Assembly: GCF_023223525.1 (NCBI RefSeq)
Contig: NZ_JALPRX010000016.1
Span: 24,457 to 88,456 of the forward strand
From: Roseomonas acroporae
GTDB taxonomy: Bacteria > Pseudomonadota > Alphaproteobacteria > Acetobacterales > Acetobacteraceae
DNA: 64,000 nt
Reading direction: 5' to 3'
Shown in pieces: positions 29,046 to 37,625 of the stretch. Made by a program: the position numbers and the translations under genes. Each line of letters opens with the position of its first letter. Positions within the stretch are counted from its first letter, which is position 1. The notes beneath the pieces were generated by a model that made no database searches, was not told where the DNA came from, and was given only the letters and a program-made list of their open reading frames with translations.

Positions 29046-30008
29046 ATGGTGAATCGGCGCTTCCTCCTCGCCGGCGCCGGCCTCCTCGCCCTGCCGGGCA
29101 CGGGGCTCGCGGCCGGCTCCTTCGACGATTGGCTGGCGGGGCTGCGCGCCGAGGCGCGCCGCGGCGGCATCTCCGCCGCCACGCTGCAACGCGCCTTCGC
29201 CGGGGTGCAGCCGAACAGCCGGGTGCTGGAGCTGGACCGGCGCCAGCCCGAGTTCACCATGACCTGGGACCAGTACCGCGACCGCATCGTCTCGCCGCAG
29301 CGGGTCGAGAACGGCCGGCGGCTCTACGTCGAGAACCGCAGCCTGCTCGATGCCATCAACGCCCGCTTCCGGGTCTCCCCGCGCGTGGTGCTGGCGATCT
29401 GGGGGATGGAGTCGAATTTCGGCGCCGGCACCGGCAACTTCAACGTGATCGAGGCCACCGCCACCCTGGCCTGGGACGGCCGCCGCGCGGAATTCTTCCG
29501 CCGCGAGCTGCTGGCGGCGCTGCGCATCCTCGATGCCGGGCACATCACGCCGGAGCGGATGAAGGGAAGCTGGTCCGGCGCCATGGGCCAGCCGCAATTC
29601 ATGCCGACCAGCTTCGAGCGCCTGGCCGTGGACTTCGACGGCGACGGCCGCAAGGACATCTGGGACAGCCGCGCCGACGCGCTTGCCTCGGTCGCCAATT
29701 ACCTCGCCCGCTCCGGCTGGCGCGAGGACGAGCTGTGGGGGCGGGAGGTGATTCTGCCCGGCGGCTTCGACCCCTCGCTCGCGGACCGGCGCAACACGCG
29801 CTCCGTCGCCGAATGGTCGCGGATGGGCGTCCGCCGCGCCGATGGCAGCCCGCTGCCGGTCGCCGAGGTCCAGGCCGCGATCCTGATCCCGGGCGGGCTC
29901 GGCGGGCAGGCCTTCGCGGTCTATCCGAACTTCAATGCCATCCGTCGCTACAACCCGTCGGACTTCTATTCCCTCGCCGTCGGGATCCTGTCCGACCGGG
30001 TCGCCTGA
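29046..30008 (+). CDS. Lytic murein transglycosylase (MltB-like, GH103)
   Basis: A periplasmic enzyme (320 aa) that cleaves the glycan strand of peptidoglycan. NRRFLLAGAGLLALPGTGLA is the signal peptide. The catalytic glutamate is about residue 122 in WGMESNFGAGTG. GAMGQPQFMPTSFERLAVDFDG and GSRADALASVANYL-like sequence match the MltB family. The ATG at 29046 gives the best signal peptide. It begins a long plus-strand run of cell-envelope genes (rlpA, dacA) and is divergent from ctrA. Confidence 0.92.
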   Translation: MVNRRFLLAGAGLLALPGTGLAAGSFDDWLAGLRAEARRGGISAATLQRAFAGVQPNSRVLELDRRQPEFTMTWDQYRDRIVSPQRVENGRRLYVENRSLLDAINARFRVSPRVVLAIWGMESNFGAGTGNFNVIEATATLAWDGRRAEFFRRELLAALRILDAGHITPERMKGSWSGAMGQPQFMPTSFERLAVDFDGDGRKDIWDSRADALASVANYLARSGWREDELWGREVILPGGFDPSLADRRNTRSVAEWSRMGVRRADGSPLPVAEVQAAILIPGGLGGQAFAVYPNFNAIRRYNPSDFYSLAVGILSDRVA

Positions 30009-30031
30009 CCGGCTCGGCGCCTGCCCCCGAC

Positions 30032-31102
30032 ATGACGCCTCGGCGCCTGTTCGAGTGGTCCGCGGGCCGGTCCGGCCGGTCTTTCCCGCGTCCGGGGGAG
30101 GAGGGTGAGCGTCGGGGGCCCGGCACGATCCGCCGCATCGCGCCGGCGGCCCTCGCTTCCCGGCACGGAGGATTCCGCGCCATCCCCCCGCCGAAAGGAC
30201 ATCGCCGCGCCGCGGCCGGGGCGGTGCTACTGGCCGTGCTGGCGCTGGCCGGCTGCCGGCCGGCGCCGACCGCGTCGCCGGCCGCGGCGCCGCGATACAC
30301 GGTCGGCGCCCCCTACGAGATGGGTGGCGTCTGGTCCTACCCGCGCGCCGACACCACGCTGGTCCAGTCGGGCCTCGCGACGATCCTGCCGGACCGCCGG
30401 GCCGGGCGGCGGACCGCCGACGGCGAGATCCACGACCCCGCCGCCCTGGTCGCCGCCCATCGCACGCTCCAGCTTCCGTCGATCCTGGAGGTGACCAACC
30501 TGGAGAACGGCCGTTCCCTGCTGGTGCGCGCCAATGATCGGGGCCCGGCGCCGCCGGGGCGGGTGATCGGCCTCTCGCGCCGCGCCGCCGAGCTGCTGGG
30601 CGTGCGCGACGGCACCCAGGTGCGTGTCGCGGTGCGGCCGGCCGAGAGCCAGGCGCTGGCCGCCGCGCTGCCCGGCGAGGAGAACGCGCCGCCGGCGGTG
30701 GCCGCGCCGCGCGGGGCCGTCGCCACCGAGGCGCTGCCCCCGCCGCCGGGCGCGCGCGCCGCCGAGCGGGTGCGGGAGGCGGCGCCGCTCGCCCGCCCCG
30801 CCGCCGGCGTGACGGAGGCCGCTCCCGTCGTGCCCGACCGGCTGCCCGAGCAGGTGGCGCAGGGCGCGCCGTCGCCGGGAAGCCTCTACGTGGAGGCCGG
30901 CACCTTCTCGCGGCGCGACATGGCGGCGCGGCAGGCCGCCTCGCTCGCCGGCGCGGGCGCCACGGTGCAGGCGGGCGGCCCGCGCGGGCGGGAGCAGTTC
31001 CGCGTCCGCATCGGCCCGCTCCCCGACCCCGCCGCCGCCGACAGGACGCTTGAGCAGGTCCTCCGCTCCGGCGTATCGGAGGCGCGGATCACCGTCGAAT
31101 GA
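30032..31102 (+). CDS. rlpA: RlpA-type septal lytic transglycosylase with SPOR domain
   Basis: An outer-membrane lipoprotein that cuts denuded glycan strands at the septum. The double-psi barrel has SGLATILPDRRAGRRTADGE with the conserved Glu, AAHRTLQLPSILEVTN and the catalytic Asp in VRANDRGP. A SPOR domain fills the last 75 residues (GSLYVEAGTFSRRDMAARQA). The lipobox is LALAGC. The only ATG that includes the signal is at 30032, but it puts 50 unlikely residues in front of it. GGAGG (30167-30171) stands 10 bases before an in-frame ATC at 30182, which would give an ideal lipoprotein signal; a GTG at 30224 is a third choice. Confidence 0.85.
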   Translation: MTPRRLFEWSAGRSGRSFPRPGEEGERRGPGTIRRIAPAALASRHGGFRAIPPPKGHRRAAAGAVLLAVLALAGCRPAPTASPAAAPRYTVGAPYEMGGVWSYPRADTTLVQSGLATILPDRRAGRRTADGEIHDPAALVAAHRTLQLPSILEVTNLENGRSLLVRANDRGPAPPGRVIGLSRRAAELLGVRDGTQVRVAVRPAESQALAAALPGEENAPPAVAAPRGAVATEALPPPPGARAAERVREAAPLARPAAGVTEAAPVVPDRLPEQVAQGAPSPGSLYVEAGTFSRRDMAARQAASLAGAGATVQAGGPRGREQFRVRIGPLPDPAAADRTLEQVLRSGVSEARITVE

Positions 31103-31176
31103 CCGGCGACTCGCCCGTCCCGGCCGTTCCGCCCTCCCGCCCGCCACGGACCTTCGAGAAGACCAGGATACCAGCC

Positions 31177-32409
31177 ATGCCGCACCGTCGGTCCCTGATG
31201 GGTGCCGCCGCCGCCTTCGCGGCGGCCGGCCTGCTCCCGCCCCAGGCGGAGGCGCAGCGCGCCGCGGCGCCGCCGGCGCGGGGCGCGCGCGGCGGCCAGC
31301 GCACGCCGCCCGCCCCCGTCGGCTCGCCGGCCAGCACGCCGCTCGGGCCGTTCGACACGGTGGCGCGGCAGGCGATCATCGTGGATTTCGACACCGGCGC
31401 GGTGCTGCTGGAGAAGAGCGCCGACGAGCGGATGCACCCCTCCTCCATGTCGAAGCTGATGACGCTCTACGTCGTCTTCGACATGCTGAAGCAGGGTAGG
31501 CTGCGGCTGGACCAGGAGCTGCCGGTCTCCGAGCGCGCCTGGAAGATGGGCGGCTCGCGCATGTTCGTGCAGGTCGGCACCTCGGTGAAGGTGGAGGACC
31601 TGATCCGGGGCGTGATCGTCCATTCGGGGAACGATGCCTGCGTGGTGCTGGCCGAGGGCATCGCCGGCTCCGAGACCCAGTTCGCCGAGCAGCTCAACGA
31701 GACGGCGCGCAAGATCGGCCTGCAGAACAGCACCTTCAAGAACGCCACCGGTTGGCCCGACCCCGAGCACCTGATGACCTGCCGCGACCTCGCCACCCTG
31801 GCGGGCCGGCTGATCCACGACTTCCCGGACGACTACCGCTACTTCAACGAGCGCTCCTTCCGCTGGAACGACATCACGCAGGAGAACCGCAACACGCTGC
31901 TCGCGCGCGTCGCCGGCGCCGACGGGCTCAAGACCGGCCACACCGAGGAGGCCGGCTTCGGCATCACCGGCAGCGCCAAGCGCGGCGAGCGGCGGGTGAT
32001 CATGGTGATCAACGGCACGAAGTCCATGCGCGAGCGCACCGAGGAGGGCGCCCGACTCATGGAATGGGCCTTCCGCGAATTCGAGAACGTGGTGCTGTTC
32101 CGCGCCGCCGAGGTGGTGGAGCAGGCGCCGGTCTATCTCGGCGACAGCCGGACCGTGCCGCTGGTCGGCGGCCGCGACCTGGTGCTGACCCTGCCGCGCC
32201 AGTGGCGCCGCACCATGCAGGCCAAGATCCGCTACGACGCGCCGATCCCGGCCCCGGTCGCCCGGGGGCAGGAGGTCGGCCGGCTGGAGGTCTCCGGCAC
32301 CGGCGTGCCGCCGATGAGCCTGCCGCTGCTGGCGGGCGCCGACGTGCCGCGTCTCGGCATCGTCATGCGCGTGCCGACGCTGATCGGCCGCTGGGTCTCC
32401 GGCTCCTGA
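31177..32409 (+). CDS. dacA: D-alanyl-D-alanine carboxypeptidase (PBP5/6 type)
   Basis: A penicillin-binding protein (410 aa) that trims the terminal D-Ala of peptidoglycan stem peptides. The catalytic motifs are all present: SMSK at residues 90-93, SGN at 150-152 and KTG at 252-254. A signal peptide (HRRSLMGAAAAFAAAGLL) and a Pro/Ala-rich spacer precede the peptidase S11 domain; a PBP5_C domain follows at about 305-395. The ATG at 31177 is chosen because it directly precedes the signal. Its stop overlaps the presumed CTG start of tmk. Confidence 0.95.
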   Translation: MPHRRSLMGAAAAFAAAGLLPPQAEAQRAAAPPARGARGGQRTPPAPVGSPASTPLGPFDTVARQAIIVDFDTGAVLLEKSADERMHPSSMSKLMTLYVVFDMLKQGRLRLDQELPVSERAWKMGGSRMFVQVGTSVKVEDLIRGVIVHSGNDACVVLAEGIAGSETQFAEQLNETARKIGLQNSTFKNATGWPDPEHLMTCRDLATLAGRLIHDFPDDYRYFNERSFRWNDITQENRNTLLARVAGADGLKTGHTEEAGFGITGSAKRGERRVIMVINGTKSMRERTEEGARLMEWAFREFENVVLFRAAEVVEQAPVYLGDSRTVPLVGGRDLVLTLPRQWRRTMQAKIRYDAPIPAPVARGQEVGRLEVSGTGVPPMSLPLLAGADVPRLGIVMRVPTLIGRWVSGS

Positions 32410-33101
32410 GCGCGGCGCCGGGCCGCGCCGGGCCGCCGCCCGACGGGCGGCCCGGCGGGCGGTTCATCACGCTGGAAGGCGGGGAGGGGGCGGGCAAGAG
32501 CACCCAGGCGCTCAGGCTCGCCGGGTCGCTCGCCGCCGCCGGCCTGCCGGTGCTGCGCACCCGCGAGCCCGGCGGCGCGCCGGGGGCCGAGGCGCTGCGC
32601 GCCGTGCTGCTCGGCCGCGGCCCGTCGGAGCCCTGGGACCCAGTCACCGAGGCGCTGCTGCACTTCGCGGCGCGTCGCGAGCACCTGGCGCACACGCTGC
32701 GCCCCGCGCTCGCGGCCGGCATCTGGGTGGTGTGCGACCGCTTCCTCGACTCGACCGTCGCCTACCAGTGCTTCGGCCAGGGCGTGCCGCGCGCCCTGGT
32801 GGACGGGCTGGCGGCGCTGACGCTGGACGGCCTGCGTCCGGACCTGACCCTGGTGCTGGACCTGCCGCCCGCGATCGGCCTCGGCCGGGTCGCCACGCGC
32901 GGCGGCGCCGACCGCTACGAGCGGATGCCGGACGCGACGCACGAGCGGATCCGCGCCGGCTTCCGGGCCATCGCCGCGGCCGAGCCGGAACGCTGCGAGC
33001 TGGTCGAGGCGGCGCGGCCGCCCGACGTGGTCGCCGCCTCGCTGCGGGAGGCCGTGGGCCGCCGGCTCGGCGTTCCGCTCGTCGATCCCCTGCCGGCATG
33101 A
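32406..33101 (+). CDS. tmk: Thymidylate kinase, apparent CTG start
   Basis: Tmk phosphorylates dTMP to dTDP. The P-loop is GGEGAGKST (about residues 25-33), the DR(Y/F) motif is in VCDRFLDSTVAYQ, and RTREPGGAPGAEALR binds dTMP. No ATG, GTG or TTG lies in frame between the end of dacA and the P-loop. The first GTG inside (LPVLRT) would remove the P-loop. A CTG at 32406 overlaps the dacA stop as CTGA, the same four-base overlap used by neighbouring genes, so I take it as the start (231 aa). The gene is essential in most bacteria, so loss is unlikely. Confidence 0.9.
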   Translation: MSAAPGRAGPPPDGRPGGRFITLEGGEGAGKSTQALRLAGSLAAAGLPVLRTREPGGAPGAEALRAVLLGRGPSEPWDPVTEALLHFAARREHLAHTLRPALAAGIWVVCDRFLDSTVAYQCFGQGVPRALVDGLAALTLDGLRPDLTLVLDLPPAIGLGRVATRGGADRYERMPDATHERIRAGFRAIAAAEPERCELVEAARPPDVVAASLREAVGRRLGVPLVDPLPA

Positions 33102-34117
33102 GCCTGCCGCCGCCGCCGCGCGCCAACACCGCGCTGGTCGGGCACGACGCGGCCGCCGCCGCGCTGGAGGAGGCCGCCCGCGCCGGGCGGCTGCACCATG
33201 CCTGGCTGCTCGCCGGCGCCCCCGGCATCGGCAAGGCGACGCTCGCCTACCGCTTCGCCCGCTGGCTGCTGGCCGGGCGCCCCGCGCCGCGGCCCGGCGA
33301 GCCGCCGCTCGCCGTCGATCCGCGCCATCCCGCCGTCTCGCGGATCGCGGCCGGTACGCATCCCGACCTGCTGACCGTCGCGCCGAACGCGGGCGAGAAG
33401 GGGCGCAAGGAGGTGATCCGCGCCGACGACGCCCGCGCCGCCGTCCGCTTCCTCGCCCACACGGCGGCGGAGGGCGGCTGGCGCGTCGTGGTGGTGGACG
33501 AGGCCGAGCGCACCGAGCGCGACGTGGCGCCCAACATCCTGCTCAAGACGCTGGAGGAGCCGCCGCCGCGCACCGTGCTGCTGCTCGTCACCGACGTGCC
33601 GAGCCGGCTGCTGCCGACCATCCGCTCCCGCTGCCGCCGCCTCGACCTGGCGCCGCTGCCGGATGCCGCGCTGGCGCCGCTGCTGGCGCGCTGGCTGCCG
33701 GACCTGCCCGCCGGCGAGCGCGACGAGCTGCTGCGGCTGGCGGAGGGTTCGCCGGGCCGCGCCCTGCAGCTCGCCGACGCGGAGGGGCTGGAGCTGCACC
33801 GCCTCGTCGCCGCGACTCTCGCCCTGCTGCCGCGCGGCGATCGCCGGCACGACCTCGCGGTCGCGGAGAAGGTGGCCGGTCGGCGCGACGCCGCCGCCTT
33901 CGCGACCTTCGTGTCGCTGCTGCGCCGGGCCCTGGCCGCCGCGCTGGGCGAGGCGGCGCGCGGCGGCGAGGCCGCGTCCTGGCTCGGCCACCGTCCGCTT
34001 GCCGAGTGGGCGGCCCTGTGGGACAAGCTGGGGAGTCTCGCCGAGGAAACGGAGCGGCTCAACCTCGACCGCAAGCAGGCCGTGCTGACCGGGCTGGGCT
34101 GGCTTCCCACCCCCTGA
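33098..34117 (+). CDS. holB: DNA polymerase III subunit delta'
   Basis: The delta-prime subunit of the clamp loader (339 aa). It opens TALVGHDAAAAALEEAARAG, the family start; the modified Walker A is GAPGIGKATLA at about residues 40-50; and the sensor region NILLKTLEEPPPRTVLLLVT with SRLLPTIRSRCRRLDL is highly typical. The zinc module cysteines seen in some homologues are absent. The ATG overlaps the tmk stop as ATGA. Placement between tmk and metG is common in alphaproteobacteria. Confidence 0.94.
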   Translation: MSLPPPPRANTALVGHDAAAAALEEAARAGRLHHAWLLAGAPGIGKATLAYRFARWLLAGRPAPRPGEPPLAVDPRHPAVSRIAAGTHPDLLTVAPNAGEKGRKEVIRADDARAAVRFLAHTAAEGGWRVVVVDEAERTERDVAPNILLKTLEEPPPRTVLLLVTDVPSRLLPTIRSRCRRLDLAPLPDAALAPLLARWLPDLPAGERDELLRLAEGSPGRALQLADAEGLELHRLVAATLALLPRGDRRHDLAVAEKVAGRRDAAAFATFVSLLRRALAAALGEAARGGEAASWLGHRPLAEWAALWDKLGSLAEETERLNLDRKQAVLTGLGWLPTP

Positions 34118-34172
34118 GTCGGCGCCTCCGCCTGTCCGACCGGTGAGCGCCCCGGGCCGGGGACCCTTAGCA

Positions 34173-35750
34173 ATGCCGGATATCGAGATGCCCGAGAGCC
34201 AAGGCGGCGGCGCGCGCCCGCGCACCTACCTGACCACGCCGATCTACTACGTGAACGACCGGCCGCATATCGGCCACGCCTACACCTCGCTCGCGACCGA
34301 CGTGCTGGCGCGCTGGCGCCGCCTGGACGGGCACGAGGTGTTCTTCCTGACCGGCACGGACGAGCACGGCCAGAAGGTGGAGAAGGCCGCCGCCGATGCC
34401 GGCATGGACCCGCAGGCCTTCACCGACCGGGTGAGCCAGCACTTCCGCGACCTCGCGGCGCGGATGAACTACTCGAACGACGACTTCATCCGCACCACCG
34501 AGCCGCGCCACAAGGCGGCCTGCGCGGCGCTGTGGGAGCGGCTGCGCGAGCGGGGCGAGATCTATCTCGGCGACTACGAGGGCTGGTACGCCGTGCGCGA
34601 CGAGGCCTTCTACGGCCCCGACGAGCTGGTGGAGCGCGACGGCCAGCGCTTCGCGCCCACCGGCGCGCCGGTGGAGTGGGTGAGGGAGCCCAGCTACTTC
34701 TTCCGCCTTTCCGCCTGGGGCGAGCGGCTGCTCGCCTTCTACGAGGCGAACCCGGACTTCATCGCCCCCGCCACGCGGCGCAACGAGGTGCTGAGCTTCG
34801 TCCGGTCCGGGCTGCAGGACCTCTCGGTCAGCCGCACCAGCTTCCGCTGGGGCGTGCCGGTGCCGGGCGACCCGGACCACGTGATGTATGTCTGGCTGGA
34901 CGCGCTCACCAACTACATCACCGCCGTCGGCTATCCCGATGAGAATGCGGAGAAGTGGAAGTTCTGGCCGGCCGATGTCCACTTCGTCGGCAAGGACATC
35001 CTCCGCTTCCACGCCATCTACTGGCCGGCCTTCCTGATGGCCGCCGGGCTGGAACCGCCGCGCCGCGTCTTCGCCCATGGCTGGTGGACCAACGAGGGGC
35101 AGAAGATCAGCAAGTCGCTGGGCAACGTGATCGACCCGCTGGCCCTGGTGGACCAGTTCGGGCTCGACCCGGTGCGCTTCTTCCTGCTGCGCGAGGTGCC
35201 CTTCGGCAATGATGGCGACTTCAGCCGCCGCGCCCTGATCTCCCGCCTGAACAACGAGTTGGCGAACGATCTTGGCAACCTGGCGCAGCGCACGCTGAGC
35301 CTCGTCGCGCGCAATTGCGGCGGAGGCCGCCCCAGCAACCCGAAGCCGGACCCGGCCGACGAGGAGCTGCTCGGCCCGGCGCGGGCACTGCCGGCCGTGG
35401 TGGACGAGGCGCTGAACCGGCAGGCCTTCCACGAGGCGCTGGAGCGCGTCTGGGTGGTGGTGCGGCTGGGCAATGCCTGGATCGACGCGCAGAAGCCCTG
35501 GTCGCTGCGCAAGACTGATCCGGAGCGGATGACCTCCGTGCTGCGGGCATTGCTGGATGCGCTGCGCATCGTGGCAACGGTACTGCAACCTTTCATGCCG
35601 GATACTATGTACCGAATGCTGGACCAGCTTGGCGTGCCGCCCGATTCCCGGTCGCTGGCGGCGCTGGGCACGGTGCTGGAGGATGGCGCGGCGCTGCCAT
35701 CGCCCGCGCCGCTTTTCACGAAAATCCAGGATGATACGGCTGCAGGCTGA
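34173..35750 (+). CDS. metG: Methionine--tRNA ligase
   Basis: Charges tRNA-Met (525 aa). The ATP-binding HIGH motif is residues 32-35 (PHIGHAYTS) and the KMSKS-type loop reads KISKS in GQKISKSLGN. The anticodon-binding helical domain follows (WIDAQKPWSLRKTDPE). There is no C-terminal EMAP domain and no zinc-knuckle cysteine set, as in the short class. The ATG at 34173 is preferred to a GTG at 34143 because the latter adds only a low-complexity leader. Its stop overlaps the tatD start (TGATG). Confidence 0.95.
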   Translation: MPDIEMPESQGGGARPRTYLTTPIYYVNDRPHIGHAYTSLATDVLARWRRLDGHEVFFLTGTDEHGQKVEKAAADAGMDPQAFTDRVSQHFRDLAARMNYSNDDFIRTTEPRHKAACAALWERLRERGEIYLGDYEGWYAVRDEAFYGPDELVERDGQRFAPTGAPVEWVREPSYFFRLSAWGERLLAFYEANPDFIAPATRRNEVLSFVRSGLQDLSVSRTSFRWGVPVPGDPDHVMYVWLDALTNYITAVGYPDENAEKWKFWPADVHFVGKDILRFHAIYWPAFLMAAGLEPPRRVFAHGWWTNEGQKISKSLGNVIDPLALVDQFGLDPVRFFLLREVPFGNDGDFSRRALISRLNNELANDLGNLAQRTLSLVARNCGGGRPSNPKPDPADEELLGPARALPAVVDEALNRQAFHEALERVWVVVRLGNAWIDAQKPWSLRKTDPERMTSVLRALLDALRIVATVLQPFMPDTMYRMLDQLGVPPDSRSLAALGTVLEDGAALPSPAPLFTKIQDDTAAG

Positions 35751-36523
35751 TGTTGATCGATAGTCATTGCCATCTGGATTATTTCGAGGACGCCGAGATC
35801 GAGGCACTGGTCGCGCGCGCCGGCGAGGCCGGGGTGGAGCGGATGGTGACGATTGGCACTAGCGTCGCCCAGGCCGAGAAGGTAAAGTCGATATCGCAAC
35901 GATTCGCCGGGGTCTGGTGCTCCGTCGGCGTGCATCCGCACAATGCCGGCGAAGGCGAACTGCCGACGGTGGCCGAATTGGTGGCCCTGGCCGACCATCC
36001 GAAGGTGATCGGCTTCGGTGAGAGCGGCCTCGACTACTTCTACGACAAGGCGCCGCGCGACCGGCAGCAGGAGAGCTTCCGCCGGCATCTCCGCGCCGCG
36101 CGCGAGGCCGGGCTGCCGCTCGCCATCCACACCCGGCAGGCGGACGAGGACACGCTCGCCATCCTGCGCCAGGAGCGGGAGGCCGGACCGTTCGAATTCC
36201 TCCTGCACTGCTTCACCTCGGGGCGGGAACTGGCTGAAAAGGCGGTGGAAATGGGTGGCTATGTCAGCTTCTCCGGCATCCTGACCTTCCCGCGCTCGCA
36301 GGAGATACGCGACATCGCCCGCGACCTGCCGGCCGAGCGGCTGCTGGTGGAGACGGACTCGCCCTACCTCGCCCCGGTGCCGCTGCGCGGCAAGCGCTGC
36401 GAGCCGGCCTACGTGGCGCACACCGCCAGCGTGCTGGCCGCGGTGCGCGGCATGACGCCGGAGGCGCTGGCGGCGCTGACCACGGCGAACTTCCGGCGGC
36501 TCTATCCGAGAGCCGTGGCCTGA
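35750..36523 (+). CDS. tatD: TatD family metal-dependent hydrolase
   Basis: A TIM-barrel metal hydrolase (257 aa) related to the 3'-5' DNase TatD/YcfH. Metal ligands occur in SHCHLDYF (residues 5-12), FGESGLDYFYD near 90, the histidines in LAIHTRQA and LHCFTSG, and ETDSPYLAP near 203. It overlaps metG by one base and is followed by an MBL-fold gene four bases away. This metG-tatD-MBL order is conserved in the class. Confidence 0.95.
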   Translation: MLIDSHCHLDYFEDAEIEALVARAGEAGVERMVTIGTSVAQAEKVKSISQRFAGVWCSVGVHPHNAGEGELPTVAELVALADHPKVIGFGESGLDYFYDKAPRDRQQESFRRHLRAAREAGLPLAIHTRQADEDTLAILRQEREAGPFEFLLHCFTSGRELAEKAVEMGGYVSFSGILTFPRSQEIRDIARDLPAERLLVETDSPYLAPVPLRGKRCEPAYVAHTASVLAAVRGMTPEALAALTTANFRRLYPRAVA

Positions 36524-36527
36524 ACCG

Positions 36528-37346
36528 ATGCCGACCGAAGCCGTGCTGAAGGTCACGATCCTCGGCTGCGGCGGCTCCGCGGGCGTGCCGCGGCTGGGCG
36601 GCGGGGCAGGGCCCGGCGACGGCTTCGGCGACTGGGGCGTCTGCGATCCGGCCGAGCCGCGCAACCGGCGACTGCGCAGCGCCATCCTGGTGGAGGGGCC
36701 GGAGGGCGGGCGGCTGCTGGTCGATGCCGGCCCGGACCTGCGCGAGCAGCTTCTCACGGCGGGAATCGGGCGCCTGGACGCGGTGGTGTTCACCCATCAG
36801 CACGCCGATCACATCATGGGCGTGGACGAGATGCGGCCGCTCAACCGCAGCATCGGCGGCGTCATCCCGGCCTACGGCACCGAGGAGACGCTGGAGGATG
36901 TCGGCCGGCGCTTCGACTACGCCTTCCTGCCGCCCACGCCGACCTTCTACCGGCCGGCCCTGGTGGCGCTGCCGGTGCCGCTGGCGGGCGAGTTCACCGC
37001 TGCCGGCCTCGCGCTGCGGACCTTCGAGCAGGACCACAAGGTGATGCGGACCCTGGGCCTGCGGATCGGCGGCTTCGCCTACAGCACCGACGTGGTGGAA
37101 CTGCCCGAGAAGAGCCTGGCGACGCTGGAGGGGATCGACACCTGGGTGGTCGGCTGCTTCCAGCGGGACCCGCATCCGGTGCACGCCAATATCGGGCGGG
37201 TGCTGGAGTGGGTGGAACGCCTCCGGCCACGCCGGACGGTCCTGACCCACATGGGACCCGACATGGACTACGCCATGCTGCGCGAGATGCTGCCGCCGGG
37301 GATCGAGCCCGCCTACGACGGGATGCGGCTGGAGGTGCCGTCCTGA
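36528..37346 (+). CDS. MBL-fold metallohydrolase (PhnP-like)
   Basis: A 272-residue metallo-beta-lactamase-fold hydrolase. The dinuclear metal site is seen in THQHADHIMGVDEMRPLN, and further ligands in EQDHKV, STDVVELP and LTHMGPDMDY. The opening LKVTILGCGGSAGVPRLGG and the spacing match PhnP/YcbX-like phosphodiesterases. In this context (after tatD) it is not linked to phosphonate use, so the substrate is probably a cyclic phosphodiester of some other kind; that is inference. The stop codon is part of a 15-bp duplication. Confidence 0.88.
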   Translation: MPTEAVLKVTILGCGGSAGVPRLGGGAGPGDGFGDWGVCDPAEPRNRRLRSAILVEGPEGGRLLVDAGPDLREQLLTAGIGRLDAVVFTHQHADHIMGVDEMRPLNRSIGGVIPAYGTEETLEDVGRRFDYAFLPPTPTFYRPALVALPVPLAGEFTAAGLALRTFEQDHKVMRTLGLRIGGFAYSTDVVELPEKSLATLEGIDTWVVGCFQRDPHPVHANIGRVLEWVERLRPRRTVLTHMGPDMDYAMLREMLPPGIEPAYDGMRLEVPS

Positions 37347-37372
37347 ACCGATCGGGCCTGAACCGATCAGGC
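37343..37372 (+). repeat. Two tandem 15-bp repeats
   Basis: CTGAACCGATCGGGC is followed at once by CTGAACCGATCAGGC. The first unit contains the stop codon of the MBL gene. It lies 50 bases from the dif candidate. Confidence 0.85.
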
Positions 37373-37424
37373 TGGGCCGGATCGAGGCCGGGGAGCCGGC
37401 GGCACCCGATGGCGGATCGATATC

Positions 37425-37452
37425 AGTTTACATAATATATCTTATGCGGTCA
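37425..37452 (-). other. dif: Candidate dif site (XerC/XerD recombination, chromosome terminus)
   Basis: The 28 bases consist of an 11-base arm AGTTTACATAA, a 6-base centre TATATC and an 11-base arm TTATGCGGTCA. On the minus strand this reads TGACCGCATAA-GATATA-TTATGTAAACT, close to the E. coli dif arms GGTGCGCATAA and TTATGTTAAAT. The inner palindrome CATAA/TTATG is intact. It is strikingly AT-rich (20 of 28) in a GC-rich gap with no gene. Gene orientation and GGGNAGGG motif polarity both reverse here, which fits a terminus. XerC/XerD binding is inferred from similarity. Confidence 0.82.
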
Positions 37453-37625
37453 TTGCGGGCAGCCCCTTCGATCGGGCCCTTCGACCAGGGTTGCCGCCCC
37501 CGTTGCCGATCCCCGCATCCGGATGTCACCGTCGGATCGCCATGGCCGCCCTGCCGGCCTGGAACCGTTCACGCGCCCGGGCGTCGGATCGGTTACGCCC
37601 AACGCCCTGGAGAATCGCCGCCTCG

